This document shows positions 15,980 through 24,322 of a stretch of 64,000 nucleotides of DNA, in pieces. Position numbers and translations under genes: made by a program. The stretch is from contig CAMDCZ010000001.1 in the NCBI GenBank assembly GCA_945890735.1, positions 62,001 to 126,000 of the forward strand, in the 5' to 3' direction. Below the pieces are notes generated by a model, which had not been told where the DNA came from, did not search any database, and saw nothing but the letters and a program-made list of their open reading frames with translations. Position 1 is the stretch's first letter; each line of letters opens with the position of its first letter. This stretch comes from Bordetella parapertussis. GTDB taxonomy: Bacteria; Pseudomonadota; Gammaproteobacteria; Burkholderiales; Burkholderiaceae_C.

Positions 15980-17289
15980 CAGTTCAAGTCTTCCTTGCGA
16001 ATGCGAATGACGGGTAACAGCACCGTGGGCAATTGCTGCATTTGGGCTATAGCGTTGTTCAGCACGGATTCTTTGGCCGAATGGGTCAAGATGATCAATT
16101 CAGTTCTGTCTTGACCAATGGCAGCTGGTTGTTGAAGCATGGCATCAATGCTGATGCCAAACTCAGCCAGCACACCAGTCACGCTGGCCAACACGCCAGC
16201 TTGATCAGCGACACCCAGTCGCAAATAGTAACAAGTCACTACATCATTGATGGACAAAATTGGCGTATCGAGCATTTCATTGGGCTGAAATCCCATGTAA
16301 GGCACACGCGTCGTCGCCGGTGATGAACCCAGTCGTGCAATATCCACCATGTCCGCGATCACTGCACTGGCTGTTGGCTCACCGCCAGCACCCTTGCCAT
16401 AAAAAAGTGTCGTGCCGACTGCATCTCCATGAACCATGACTGCATTCATCGCACCTTCTACATTGGCGATCAGTGACTTTTCAGACACAAGCGTAGGATG
16501 CACACGAAGTTCAATGCCCTGAGAAGTTCGCTTTGAAATGCCCAGGAGCTTGATCCTGTAACCCAATTGCGAAGCAAATGCGATGTCTTCTGCTTGCAAT
16601 TGGTCAATGCCTTCAATGTATGCTTGGGTGAATGGCATGGGGATGCCAAATGCAATCGCTGACATGATGCTGCATTTGTGGGCAGCATCCACCCCTTGGA
16701 TGTCAAAACTCGGATCTGCTTCAGCGTAACCCAAGGACTGGGCTTCCTTGAGGGCAGCTTCAAAGCTCAATTGCTTTTCACGCATTTGGGTCAAAATAAA
16801 ATTGGTGGTTCCATTGATGATGCCCGCAAGCCATTCGATGGTGTTGGCTGTCAACCCTTCTCGCAATGATTTGATGATGGGAATACCACCCGCTACAGCG
16901 GCCTCATAGCCCAACATCACACCTTGCTTTTGGGCGGCAGACATGATCTCCTCGCCATGTACTGCCAGAAGCGCTTTGTTAGCGGTGACCACATGCTTAC
17001 CTGCGGCAATCGCGGACATGACCAATTCACGGGCAATGCCATAGCCACCGATCAATTCAACCACCATGTCAATCTCTGGATTAGCGATGATTTGATTGGC
17101 GTCTGAAACAACCATGCATGACGGGTCCACCAACGCACGAGCGCGCTCGACATCCAAATCAGCGACCATCGTTATGCGAAGCTCTCTGCCAGTTCGTCTT
17201 CGGATTTCAGCTTGATTGCGCAAGAGCACGTCATAGGTACCCTTGCCAACGGTGCCCAGGCCTAGCAGCCCAATTTGGATGGGTTTCAT
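15979..17289 (-). CDS. hom: Homoserine dehydrogenase
   Basis: 436 residues. It reduces aspartate semialdehyde to homoserine, the branch point for threonine and methionine. An N-terminal NAD(P)-binding motif GLGTVGKGTYDVLL, the catalytic domain (about 135-320, with GYAEADPSFDIQGVDAAHK) and a C-terminal ACT domain (about 355-430) for threonine feedback are all visible. It is a monofunctional enzyme without fused aspartokinase. It overlaps both alaA upstream (four bases) and thrC downstream (one base). Confidence 0.96.
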   Translation of the reverse strand: MKPIQIGLLGLGTVGKGTYDVLLRNQAEIRRRTGRELRITMVADLDVERARALVDPSCMVVSDANQIIANPEIDMVVELIGGYGIARELVMSAIAAGKHVVTANKALLAVHGEEIMSAAQKQGVMLGYEAAVAGGIPIIKSLREGLTANTIEWLAGIINGTTNFILTQMREKQLSFEAALKEAQSLGYAEADPSFDIQGVDAAHKCSIMSAIAFGIPMPFTQAYIEGIDQLQAEDIAFASQLGYRIKLLGISKRTSQGIELRVHPTLVSEKSLIANVEGAMNAVMVHGDAVGTTLFYGKGAGGEPTASAVIADMVDIARLGSSPATTRVPYMGFQPNEMLDTPILSINDVVTCYYLRLGVADQAGVLASVTGVLAEFGISIDAMLQQPAAIGQDRTELIILTHSAKESVLNNAIAQMQQLPTVLLPVIRIRKEDLN

Positions 17290-18512
17290 GCGCTTGGATG
17301 CTTTCGATAGTGGTCAAGGAATTTGGCAATGCGACCAATCGCAATGCGCAAGTCATCCTCATGGGGAAGGAAAACAATTCTGAAGTGATCTGTTGATGGC
17401 CAATTGAATCCCGTTCCTTGAACCAACAAAACCTTTGTTTCTTGAAGCAAGTCGTTGATGAATTGCTGATCGTCTTTGATCGGATACATCTTGGGATCTA
17501 GCTTGGGAAACATGTACAGAGCAGCTTGTGGCTTGACGCATGTCACTCCGGGGATCGCGGTGATCAGTTCATATGCCAAGTCACGCTGACGACATAACCT
17601 TCCTCCCGGTTTGACCAGGTCATTGATGCTCTGGTATCCACCTAAAGCGGTTTGAATGGCGCTTTGCCCAGGAACATTTGCACACAAACGCATCGAGGAC
17701 AACATGTTGAGCCCTTCGATGTAATCCTTGGCTGGCTTTTTATCTCCTGAGACCACCATCCACCCCGCGCGGTACCCGCATGACCGATAACTCTTGGACA
17801 AAGAATTGAATGTCAAGGTCAACACATCTTTGGACAAACTGCCAATGGCGGTGTGGTGGACACCGTCGTACAGCACTTTGTCGTAAACCTCATCAGCAAA
17901 AATGATCAATCCATGCGCTCTTGCCAATTCAACAATGCTTTTCAGCAACGCATCTGAATAAAGTGCGCCAGTAGGGTTGTTGGGATTGATCACCACAATG
18001 CCCTTGGTGTGGGGCGTGATTTTCGATTTGATGTCTTCGATACTGGGCATCCAACCATTGGACTCGTCACACATGTAGTGAACGGGCGTGCCCCCAGACA
18101 GGCTGACCGCGGCAGTCCATAAAGGGTAATCTGGCGCTGGCAAAAGCAATTCATCACCGTTGTTGAGCAAGGCATTGGTGGCCATCACGATCAATTCACT
18201 TGCGCCATTGCCAAGGTAAATATCATCCAACGAAACGCCATCAATACCTTGCTGTTGCGTGTAATGCATGACTGCTTTGCGTGCCGCAAAAATGCCTTTG
18301 CTGTCGGAATAAGCAGCAGCACCAGGCAAATTACGGATGATGTCTTGCTGGATTTCTTCAGGGGCATCAAAACCAAAAACCGCCAAGTTACCAATGTTTA
18401 ACTTGATGATTTTTTGCCCTTCTTCTTCCATTTGCCGAGCCTTGTCCAGAACGGGGCCACGAATGTCGTAACAAACATTGGCAAGCTTGGCTGATTTTTG
18501 AATGGTTTTCAA
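17286..18512 (-). CDS. alaA: Alanine aminotransferase, AlaA type, with a TTG start
   Basis: 408-residue class I aminotransferase. The N-terminus (KTIQKSAKLANVCYDIRGPV) and length match AlaA/YfbQ of E. coli, which makes alanine from pyruvate and glutamate. The PLP lysine is in NSLSKSYRSCGYRAGW. Translation appears to start at TTG 18512: GGAG lies seven bases before it and the protein then aligns with the family from the first residue, with no ATG nearby. One oddity is NLAVFGFDAP where the family usually has NPAPFGFDAP, so a conserved proline is replaced by leucine. It heads the hom-thrC-moe operon. Confidence 0.92.
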   Translation of the reverse strand: MKTIQKSAKLANVCYDIRGPVLDKARQMEEEGQKIIKLNIGNLAVFGFDAPEEIQQDIIRNLPGAAAYSDSKGIFAARKAVMHYTQQQGIDGVSLDDIYLGNGASELIVMATNALLNNGDELLLPAPDYPLWTAAVSLSGGTPVHYMCDESNGWMPSIEDIKSKITPHTKGIVVINPNNPTGALYSDALLKSIVELARAHGLIIFADEVYDKVLYDGVHHTAIGSLSKDVLTLTFNSLSKSYRSCGYRAGWMVVSGDKKPAKDYIEGLNMLSSMRLCANVPGQSAIQTALGGYQSINDLVKPGGRLCRQRDLAYELITAIPGVTCVKPQAALYMFPKLDPKMYPIKDDQQFINDLLQETKVLLVQGTGFNWPSTDHFRIVFLPHEDDLRIAIGRIAKFLDHYRKHPSA

Positions 18513-18542
18513 AGTAACTCCACCGGAACAGACCGTGAAAAC

Positions 18543-18571
18543 CTATAATTTGACCATACTTCTAGGCCCAA
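18543..18571 (-). promoter_or_regulatory. Promoter candidate for the alaA operon
   Basis: Minus-strand TTGGGC (18566-18571) and TTATAG (18543-18548) are separated by 17 bases and lie 31 bases before the TTG start of alaA. The same site reads TATAAT on the plus strand (18544-18549) and may also serve the divergent Mth938-like gene, for which I see no good -35. Confidence 0.5.
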
Positions 18572-18596
18572 CCACCCTTGCGAGGGGCAAGATTCA

Positions 18597-18974
18597 ATGA
18601 AATTACAGCCTGACCGTGTTGACGTCATTTCCGTCACAGCCCATGACCTTCATTGGATCGAAATAAACAGAGCAAAGTTTGCTCACAGCATGTTGATTTC
18701 CCATGATGGCACTTGCCAGCCATGGCATTGCCAAACCTTTGACGAATTAACCGCTTTGCATTTTCAGGCATTCACAAACATCGACACTGACATACTTTTG
18801 CTGGGCTCGGGCAGCACGCAGCGATTTGTTCCTCAAACTTGGCTGGTGCCACTGTCGCAAAGACAAATTGGTGTTGAATCGATGGACACTGCTGCTGCTT
18901 GCAGGACATTCAATATTCTTTCTGCGGAGGGCCGTAAAGTGACAGCCATTTTGCTGTTAGCCAGCAAAGCTTGA
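18597..18974 (+). CDS. Mth938-like domain protein
   Basis: 125 residues covering one Mth938-like (DUF498) domain. The signature segments LLLGSGSTQRF, GVESMDTAAACRTFNIL and EGRKVTAILL are clear. Relatives include eukaryotic NDUFAF3, a complex I assembly factor, but the bacterial role is not established. GAGGGG lies upstream of the ATG at a rather long distance. It is divergent from alaA and precedes the bcp gene on the same strand by 125 bp. Confidence 0.85.
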   Translation: MKLQPDRVDVISVTAHDLHWIEINRAKFAHSMLISHDGTCQPWHCQTFDELTALHFQAFTNIDTDILLLGSGSTQRFVPQTWLVPLSQRQIGVESMDTAAACRTFNILSAEGRKVTAILLLASKA

Positions 18975-19099
18975 GTTTCACCATGTAAGCTTTTTTGCCT
19001 TCATTCGAAGGTTCCCAAAAGTTCATTTCCGTTTTAGAGATAAAATGACAATCTTCGGAGTTTTACTTCGCGCACATCTGGCATAACGGACTGAAAACC

Positions 19100-19588
19100 A
19101 TGGCGATTGTTGTCAACAAACACCTACCCGAATTTGAAGCAAACGCCACTGGTGGCGTCAAAGTATCGAATCAATCACACCTTGGTCAGACAGTTATTCT
19201 TTACTTTTATCCTAAAGACAACACGCCTGGTTGTACGACGGAAGCCATGCAATTCCGCGATAAGTTCAAAGACTTCACAAAAGCCGGCGCTGTTATTTTT
19301 GGCGTATCCAGAGACAACATGCGCTCACACGACAGTTTCAAGGAAAAACTCGAACTCCCTTTCGAATTGATTGCAGATACTGAAGAAAAGATGTGCCACA
19401 TGTTTGGCGTCGTCAAAAACAAAATCATGTACGGTAAGAAAGTCAAAGGCATCGAGCGCAGCACATTTCTGATTGGTTCAGATGGTTTACTCAAGCAAGA
19501 ATGGCGCGGGCTGAAAGTTCCCGGGCATGTTGATGAAGTACTCAAAGCCGTCAAAGCGCTCAAAAAAGCATCCATAGCATCCACTTAA
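19100..19588 (+). CDS. bcp: Thioredoxin-dependent peroxiredoxin, BCP/PrxQ type
   Basis: 162 residues. It reduces peroxides and alkyl hydroperoxides. The peroxidatic cysteine (about Cys45) lies in NTPGCTTEA. The partner cysteine found five residues later in E. coli BCP is absent (methionine there); the only other cysteine is about Cys99 in KMCHMFG. It may therefore act as a one-cysteine enzyme or use a distant partner. It is followed after four bases by the PhoH-family gene and probably shares its transcript. Confidence 0.93.
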   Translation: MAIVVNKHLPEFEANATGGVKVSNQSHLGQTVILYFYPKDNTPGCTTEAMQFRDKFKDFTKAGAVIFGVSRDNMRSHDSFKEKLELPFELIADTEEKMCHMFGVVKNKIMYGKKVKGIERSTFLIGSDGLLKQEWRGLKVPGHVDEVLKAVKALKKASIAST

Positions 19589-19592
19589 TCCA

Positions 19593-21233
19593 ATGCCCCT
19601 GCCACCTGCCCCCAAAAAACGTGCAGACCGTTTCAAGCCCAAAGCCACTGATCTAGTTCCGCAAACACCTCACTCTACGTCGACTGTTTACAAAAGCGCA
19701 CCAGCTAAAAAAACGTCTTCCATTCAACCCAAAGTCAACAGCCAGAAGACGACCCATCATCACGTCGTCTCGCCTGTTGATGAAGTTGTGCGGTCACTGA
19801 CCTCCTCAGACCGCAAGTCTCCCAAGCTTGGTAAACGCTCCACCGGACCGCGCAAACTTTTTGTGCTCGATACCAATGTACTGATGCATGACCCCATGTG
19901 TCTGTTTCGTTTTGAAGAGCACGATGTATTTCTTCCGATGATTGTTCTGGAAGAATTGGATAACCACAAAAAAGGGATGACTGAGGTTGCGCGAAACGCC
20001 CGTCAAACCAGTCGAACCTTAGATGCCTTGGTGGGCGCCAACAGCACAGATATTTCCAGTGGCTTTCCCCTGAGCAGCACCGGGCAAAAAGACGTCACCG
20101 GAAAACTGTTTTTTCAGACTACCCCGCTGGCCTTCAATCTGCCTTCAAGTCTCCCCCAGGGTAAGGCTGACAACCAAATTTTGGGTGTCGTCCATGCATT
20201 AAGAGAGGCTGAATCGCCTCGGCAGGTGGTCCTGGTCTCCAAAGACATCAATATGCGAGTCAAGGCCCGAGCGCTTGGACTGGCAGCTGAAGATTACCAA
20301 AATGACAAAACGCTAGAGGATGGCGACCTTCTTTACTCGGGCTGTTTGGCGCTGGCATCTGACTTCTGGTCCAAGCAAGCCAAAACCGTCGAAAGCTGGC
20401 AATCAGGTGGGCAGACCTACTACCGCATCGGTGGTGCGGTCGTTGCCAACATGCACATCAACCAATTTGTGTACTTTGAAACACCGGGAGAGCCCAGTCT
20501 GTATGCGCGTGTGACGGAGATTCGCGGAAAAACGGCAGTTTTGAAAACCCTGAAAGATTACAGTCACCTCAAAAATGCGGCTTGGGGCGTCACCTCTCGA
20601 AACCGCGAGCAAAATTTTGCGCTTAACTTGCTTTTGGACCCTGAAATAGATTTTGTCACGCTCACTGGAACAGCAGGTACAGGTAAAACACTCTTGGCAC
20701 TTGCATCCGGTTTGCTGCAAGTGTTGGACGAACGCAGATACACAGAAATCATCATGACACGCGCTACCGTCAGTGTTGGAGAAGATATCGGCTTTTTACC
20801 AGGCACTGAGGAAGAGAAAATGGGACCTTGGATGGGTGCTCTGGATGACAACCTTGAGGTGCTCGGAAAAACAGATACCAATGCAGGTGAATGGGGACGC
20901 GCTGCAACCACCGAATTGATTCGCAGCAAAATCAAAATCAAAAGCCTGAACTTCATGCGTGGCAGAACGTTTTTGAACAAATTCGTCATCATCGACGAAG
21001 CGCAGAATCTGACCCCTAAGCAAATGAAAACACTCATCACGCGTGCAGGTCCTGGAACCAAGATTATTTGCATGGGTAACTTGGCGCAAATCGACACCCC
21101 CTACCTCACAGAAGGTTCTTCAGGACTGACCTTTGCTGTTGATCGCTTTCAAGGTTGGCCACACGGAGGACACATCACCCTTGCACGTGGTGAACGCTCA
21201 AGATTGGCTGACTTTGCCAGCGAAGTCCTGTAG
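19593..21233 (+). CDS. PIN domain - PhoH-family ATPase fusion
   Basis: 546 residues. A basic, low-complexity leader (1-80) precedes a PIN ribonuclease-like domain (about 88-240, starting FVLDTNVLMHDP with the first acidic residue of the active site). A PhoH P-loop domain follows (about 330-546) with the Walker A motif GTAGTGKT and the Walker B stretch FVIIDEAQNLT. PIN-PhoH (PhoH2) proteins are thought to unwind and cleave RNA; the true substrates are not known. It is not in the PhoB regulon by any signal visible here. It converges on dnaB with only four bases between stops. Confidence 0.9.
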   Translation: MPLPPAPKKRADRFKPKATDLVPQTPHSTSTVYKSAPAKKTSSIQPKVNSQKTTHHHVVSPVDEVVRSLTSSDRKSPKLGKRSTGPRKLFVLDTNVLMHDPMCLFRFEEHDVFLPMIVLEELDNHKKGMTEVARNARQTSRTLDALVGANSTDISSGFPLSSTGQKDVTGKLFFQTTPLAFNLPSSLPQGKADNQILGVVHALREAESPRQVVLVSKDINMRVKARALGLAAEDYQNDKTLEDGDLLYSGCLALASDFWSKQAKTVESWQSGGQTYYRIGGAVVANMHINQFVYFETPGEPSLYARVTEIRGKTAVLKTLKDYSHLKNAAWGVTSRNREQNFALNLLLDPEIDFVTLTGTAGTGKTLLALASGLLQVLDERRYTEIIMTRATVSVGEDIGFLPGTEEEKMGPWMGALDDNLEVLGKTDTNAGEWGRAATTELIRSKIKIKSLNFMRGRTFLNKFVIIDEAQNLTPKQMKTLITRAGPGTKIICMGNLAQIDTPYLTEGSSGLTFAVDRFQGWPHGGHITLARGERSRLADFASEVL

Positions 21234-21237
21234 GTTC

Positions 21238-22644
21238 TCAATAGTCTGAACCGCTACCAGCATAAGATTCAAATTTTGTGATGGGCTTAAGGAAGGTGAG
21301 TTTCACGGTACCCGTTGGTCCGTTACGTTGCTTGCCAATGATGATTTCCGCCACCCCGGGTTCTTTAGAGTCTTTGTTGTAATAGTCATCTCGGTAGATG
21401 AACATGATGACATCTGCATCTTGCTCGATCGCGCCGGATTCGCGCAAATCACTCATCATGGGACGCTTATCTGTGCGTTGCTCAACTCCGCGATTCAGCT
21501 GGGACAAAGCAATCACGGGGCACTGGAGTTCTTTGGCCAGCATTTTGAGGCCACGAGAAATTTCACCCAACTCTGTCGCTCGGTTGTCACCATCACCACC
21601 ACTGCTACCGCTCATCAACTGCAGGTAATCAACCACGACCAATCCCAATTTCCCGCAAGTGCGAGACAAACGTCGAGCACTGGCACGAAGTTCACTTGGG
21701 GTCAACCCAGGCGTCTCGTCGATCGACAAAGAAACTGTTTTTAATCTTTCCACAGCCTCAGCCAATCTTGGCCACTCTTCATCTTGGAGCTTGCCTGTTC
21801 TTAATCGACTTTGATCAATACGGCCAATAGAACCTACGATACGAATGGCCAATTGAGAGGCTCCCATTTCCATCGAAAAAACGGCAACCGGCAGGCCCTC
21901 TTTCAGCGCGACATTCTCGGCAATATTGATTGCTAAAGCCGTTTTTCCCATAGAAGGTCTGGCGGCAAGAACAATCAAGTCGCCCGCTTGCATCCCAGAT
22001 GTCATTCGATCTAGATCAACAAAACCGGTTGGCACACCAGTGATGTCATTGGGATTTTTGGACATTTCATCCACACGATCCAACAATTCAATCACTAAAT
22101 TTCCCATCGACTGAAAGCCTTGTCGCATGCGCGAACCTTCTTCGCCGATGTTGAATATTTTCTGCTCGGCTTCATCCAAAATATTAGGTACTGGCCGCCC
22201 ATTGGTGTTGAGTGCTGAAGTTGCAATCTCATCACTGACGCTTACCAATTTTCGGAGTATGGACCTCTCTCTAACAATTTCGGCATAGCGTCTGATGTTG
22301 GCGGAACTAGGGACGTACTGAGCCAATGAATTGAGATAGGCCAGGCCGCCAACTTCCTCTGCCTTGCCTTGGCTTTGCATATGCTCAAAAACAGTGATGA
22401 CATCTGCTGCTCGGTTGCTGTTGACCAGGGTTTTGACAGCTGTGAATACCAAGCGATGTTCATAACGATAAAAATCGCCATCGCTCAATATATCTGCCAT
22501 CCGATCCCAAGCACTGTTATCCAGTAACAAGCCACCTAAAACACTTGATTCAGCCTCAAGTGAATGCGGCGGTATCCTCAATTGGGCAACTTGCCGATCA
22601 GGCTCAGACACCCTATTTTCTAAATTGGAAAAAACGACAGACAT
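21238..22644 (-). CDS. dnaB: Replicative DNA helicase
   Basis: 468 residues, the hexameric helicase that unwinds DNA at the fork and recruits primase. The N-terminal DnaB domain begins QLRIPPHSLEAESSVLGGLL; the RecA-like C-terminal domain carries the Walker A motif ARPSMGKTA and LVVVDYLQLM. There is no intein. The start is the ATG at 22644 with GGGG eight bases upstream; a TTG three bases further is an alternative. A terminator separates it from rplI, so it must have its own promoter in the 116-bp gap, which carries a perfect DnaA box. Confidence 0.96.
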   Translation of the reverse strand: MSVVFSNLENRVSEPDRQVAQLRIPPHSLEAESSVLGGLLLDNSAWDRMADILSDGDFYRYEHRLVFTAVKTLVNSNRAADVITVFEHMQSQGKAEEVGGLAYLNSLAQYVPSSANIRRYAEIVRERSILRKLVSVSDEIATSALNTNGRPVPNILDEAEQKIFNIGEEGSRMRQGFQSMGNLVIELLDRVDEMSKNPNDITGVPTGFVDLDRMTSGMQAGDLIVLAARPSMGKTALAINIAENVALKEGLPVAVFSMEMGASQLAIRIVGSIGRIDQSRLRTGKLQDEEWPRLAEAVERLKTVSLSIDETPGLTPSELRASARRLSRTCGKLGLVVVDYLQLMSGSSGGDGDNRATELGEISRGLKMLAKELQCPVIALSQLNRGVEQRTDKRPMMSDLRESGAIEQDADVIMFIYRDDYYNKDSKEPGVAEIIIGKQRNGPTGTVKLTFLKPITKFESYAGSGSDY

Positions 22645-22703
22645 CAATACCCCTGAAACAGTTCATCCTAGTGAAAACCTATGAATATGTCATTGCACAA
22701 AGT

Positions 22704-22712
22704 TGTGGATAA
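22704..22712 (-). promoter_or_regulatory. DnaA box upstream of dnaB
   Basis: Minus-strand TTATCCACA, an exact match to the DnaA consensus, lies 60 bases before the dnaB start within the only region that can hold its promoter. It suggests DnaA control of helicase expression. A single box is not enough for an origin. Confidence 0.7.
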
Positions 22713-22760
22713 GCTTGTGGCAACCTGGTTGAGCATGTTCATAACTTCGCGGGCATGAAG

Positions 22761-22786
22761 AAAAAAACCGCCCAATGGGGCGGTTT
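22761..22786 (-). terminator. Terminator after rplI
   Basis: On the minus strand AAACCGCCC pairs with GGGCGGTTT around CATT, followed by further T residues (seven T in all down to 22761). It ends the rpsF-priB-rpsR-rplI transcript 23 bases after the rplI stop. Confidence 0.88.
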
Positions 22787-22808
22787 GAGTGATCAATCAG
22801 TGCAGCAG

Positions 22809-23261
22809 TTAGGCTGATTCGCCATAAACTGACACTTTGATATCGACAAGCACATCGGTATGAAGAGCAACACTCACCTCAGAGTCGCCAACAACTTTGA
22901 TGGGCCCTTTGGGCATCCGAATTTGGGCTTTTGAAACAGCATAGCCAGCTTTGACCAGCTCTTCGGCAATATCAAAGTTAGTGACAGAGCCAAACAAACG
23001 CCCATCTACACCCGCTTTTTGCGTGATTTTGACTGTGGTGCCAGCCAATTTTTCACCTTGTGATTGAGCGGCCAGCAGCTTTTCATGGGCCGCTTTTTCC
23101 AGCTCTGCACGACGCGCTTCAAACTCTTGAATGGCGGAGTTGGTAGCGCGACGGGCTTGGCCGGAGGGAATCAAAAAATTGCGTGCATAGCCATCTTTGA
23201 CACGCACAACTTCACCAAGGTTACCCAGGTTAACGACTTTTTCAAGCAGAATAATTTGCAT
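22809..23261 (-). CDS. rplI: Ribosomal protein bL9
   Basis: 150 residues. The N-terminal domain starts MQIILLEKVVNLGNLGEVV and contains the GYARNFLIP motif; a long connecting helix (about 40-75) and the C-terminal rRNA-binding domain follow. AGGAG precedes the ATG. It is the last gene of the S6-PriB-S18-L9 operon and is followed by a strong terminator. Confidence 0.97.
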   Translation of the reverse strand: MQIILLEKVVNLGNLGEVVRVKDGYARNFLIPSGQARRATNSAIQEFEARRAELEKAAHEKLLAAQSQGEKLAGTTVKITQKAGVDGRLFGSVTNFDIAEELVKAGYAVSKAQIRMPKGPIKVVGDSEVSVALHTDVLVDIKVSVYGESA

Positions 23262-23272
23262 GTTTTCGCTCC

Positions 23273-23554
23273 TTAGATTTTGTGTTGATCGGTGTAAGGC
23301 AGCATGGCCAAAAACCGTGCACGCTTGATGGCAGTGTTGAGTTGACGCTGATAGATGGCACGGGTTCCAGTGAGGCGGGCTGGAATGATTTTGCCGTTTT
23401 CAGCGATGAAATCACGAAGGGTATCGATGTCTTTGTAGTCAATCTCCTCTACACCCGTGACAGTGAAGCGGCAAAACCGTTTGCGCTTGAAAAGCAGAGA
23501 CTGGGTGTTGCGCTTGGGACGCTTGTCCTTGTTGAATTTTTTAAAAGTGGCCAT
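23273..23554 (-). CDS. rpsR: Ribosomal protein bS18
   Basis: 93 residues, slightly longer at the N-terminus than E. coli S18. The conserved core (FCRFTVTGVEEIDYKDID, then RDFIAENGKIIPARLTGT) is complete. S18 binds 16S rRNA together with S6, whose gene lies two positions upstream; in other bacteria the S6:S18 pair represses this operon through a leader hairpin, and a candidate is present before rpsF. Confidence 0.97.
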   Translation of the reverse strand: MATFKKFNKDKRPKRNTQSLLFKRKRFCRFTVTGVEEIDYKDIDTLRDFIAENGKIIPARLTGTRAIYQRQLNTAIKRARFLAMLPYTDQHKI

Positions 23555-23565
23555 TGCAAGGGCTC

Positions 23566-23856
23566 CTATGAAACTGTATGAAAACTTTGAATGTTGAAAA
23601 GAACAGATTTTGACTGTTGGGATGAAGCAAGGAACCCGGCAAAATACAAGTTGGTTTGGAGGTCAAGCTGCAAAATTTTCTCAGCTTGAGCACCTACGGC
23701 AAGGGCCTTCAAACGCAACTGGATCTTCCGTTGAACCCCAGCTTCTTCAAGCTGAGATTCGTGTTCAATCAGCAAGTCAATCAGAGGTAAGCCAAACGGG
23801 GAGTAGCGCACATCTGAAATCTGGGCGATACGCCCATGCAATTGAACCAGGTTCAC
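23566..23856 (-). CDS. priB: Primosomal replication protein N
   Basis: 96-residue single OB-fold protein related to SSB, acting with PriA to reload DnaB at stalled forks. It begins at GTG 23856 (MNLVQLHGRIAQISDVRYSPFG), with AAGGG upstream. The position between rpsF and rpsR is diagnostic. The sequence is weakly conserved, as is normal for PriB, so context carries much of the call. Confidence 0.9.
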   Translation of the reverse strand: MNLVQLHGRIAQISDVRYSPFGLPLIDLLIEHESQLEEAGVQRKIQLRLKALAVGAQAEKILQLDLQTNLYFAGFLASSQQSKSVLFNIQSFHTVS

Positions 23857-23868
23857 ACCCTTCTTTTA

Positions 23869-24234
23869 TCAGGCCTGAAACTCAGTGTGCTGATTTTTGC
23901 GAGCTTCCTCACGTTCAACCGTTTTCATCATGAGTGAAGGTGATGCTTCAGCTTTTTTCTTTGAAACAGTCAAATGGCGCAGCACAGCATCATTGAACTT
24001 GAATGCATGTTCGAGTTCAGCCATGACTTCTTGGTTTGCTTCAATGTTCAAACAAAGGTAATGGGCTTTGGCCAATTTATTGATCATGTAGGTCAATTGA
24101 CGACGACCCCAGTCTTCCAAACGGTGAACTTTTCCACCACCATTGGTGATCAAGCTTTTGTAACGCTCCAGCATGGCTGGAACTTGCTCACTTTGATCGG
24201 GATGGATCAAAAGCACGATTTCATAATGACGCAT
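23869..24234 (-). CDS. rpsF: Ribosomal protein bS6
   Basis: 121 residues beginning MRHYEIVLLIHPDQSEQVPAM, with RLEDWGRRQLTYMINKLAKAHY typical of S6. The C-terminal tail (from about 95) is charged and could be the tail that other bacteria glutamylate. AAGGAGA lies just upstream of the start, and a 10-pair hairpin is found 20 bases further. It opens the rpsF-priB-rpsR-rplI operon. Confidence 0.97.
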   Translation of the reverse strand: MRHYEIVLLIHPDQSEQVPAMLERYKSLITNGGGKVHRLEDWGRRQLTYMINKLAKAHYLCLNIEANQEVMAELEHAFKFNDAVLRHLTVSKKKAEASPSLMMKTVEREEARKNQHTEFQA

Positions 24235-24254
24235 ACATTCTCCTTGTGGATTGA

Positions 24255-24283
24255 GCTGCCCTCGACGTCATACGAGGTGCAGC
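24255..24283 (-). promoter_or_regulatory. Leader hairpin before rpsF (candidate S6:S18 binding site)
   Basis: Minus-strand GCTGC, one bulged A, CCTCG, an eight-base loop, CGAGG and GCAGC form ten base pairs ending 20 bases before the rpsF start. Many bacteria place an S6:S18-binding hairpin at this position. Position and shape fit, but I could not confirm the family's conserved bulge sequence. Confidence 0.5.
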
Positions 24284-24322
24284 AAGGTAAAGCCGTATAT
24301 TCTAATTCAAAAACGGGTGAGC

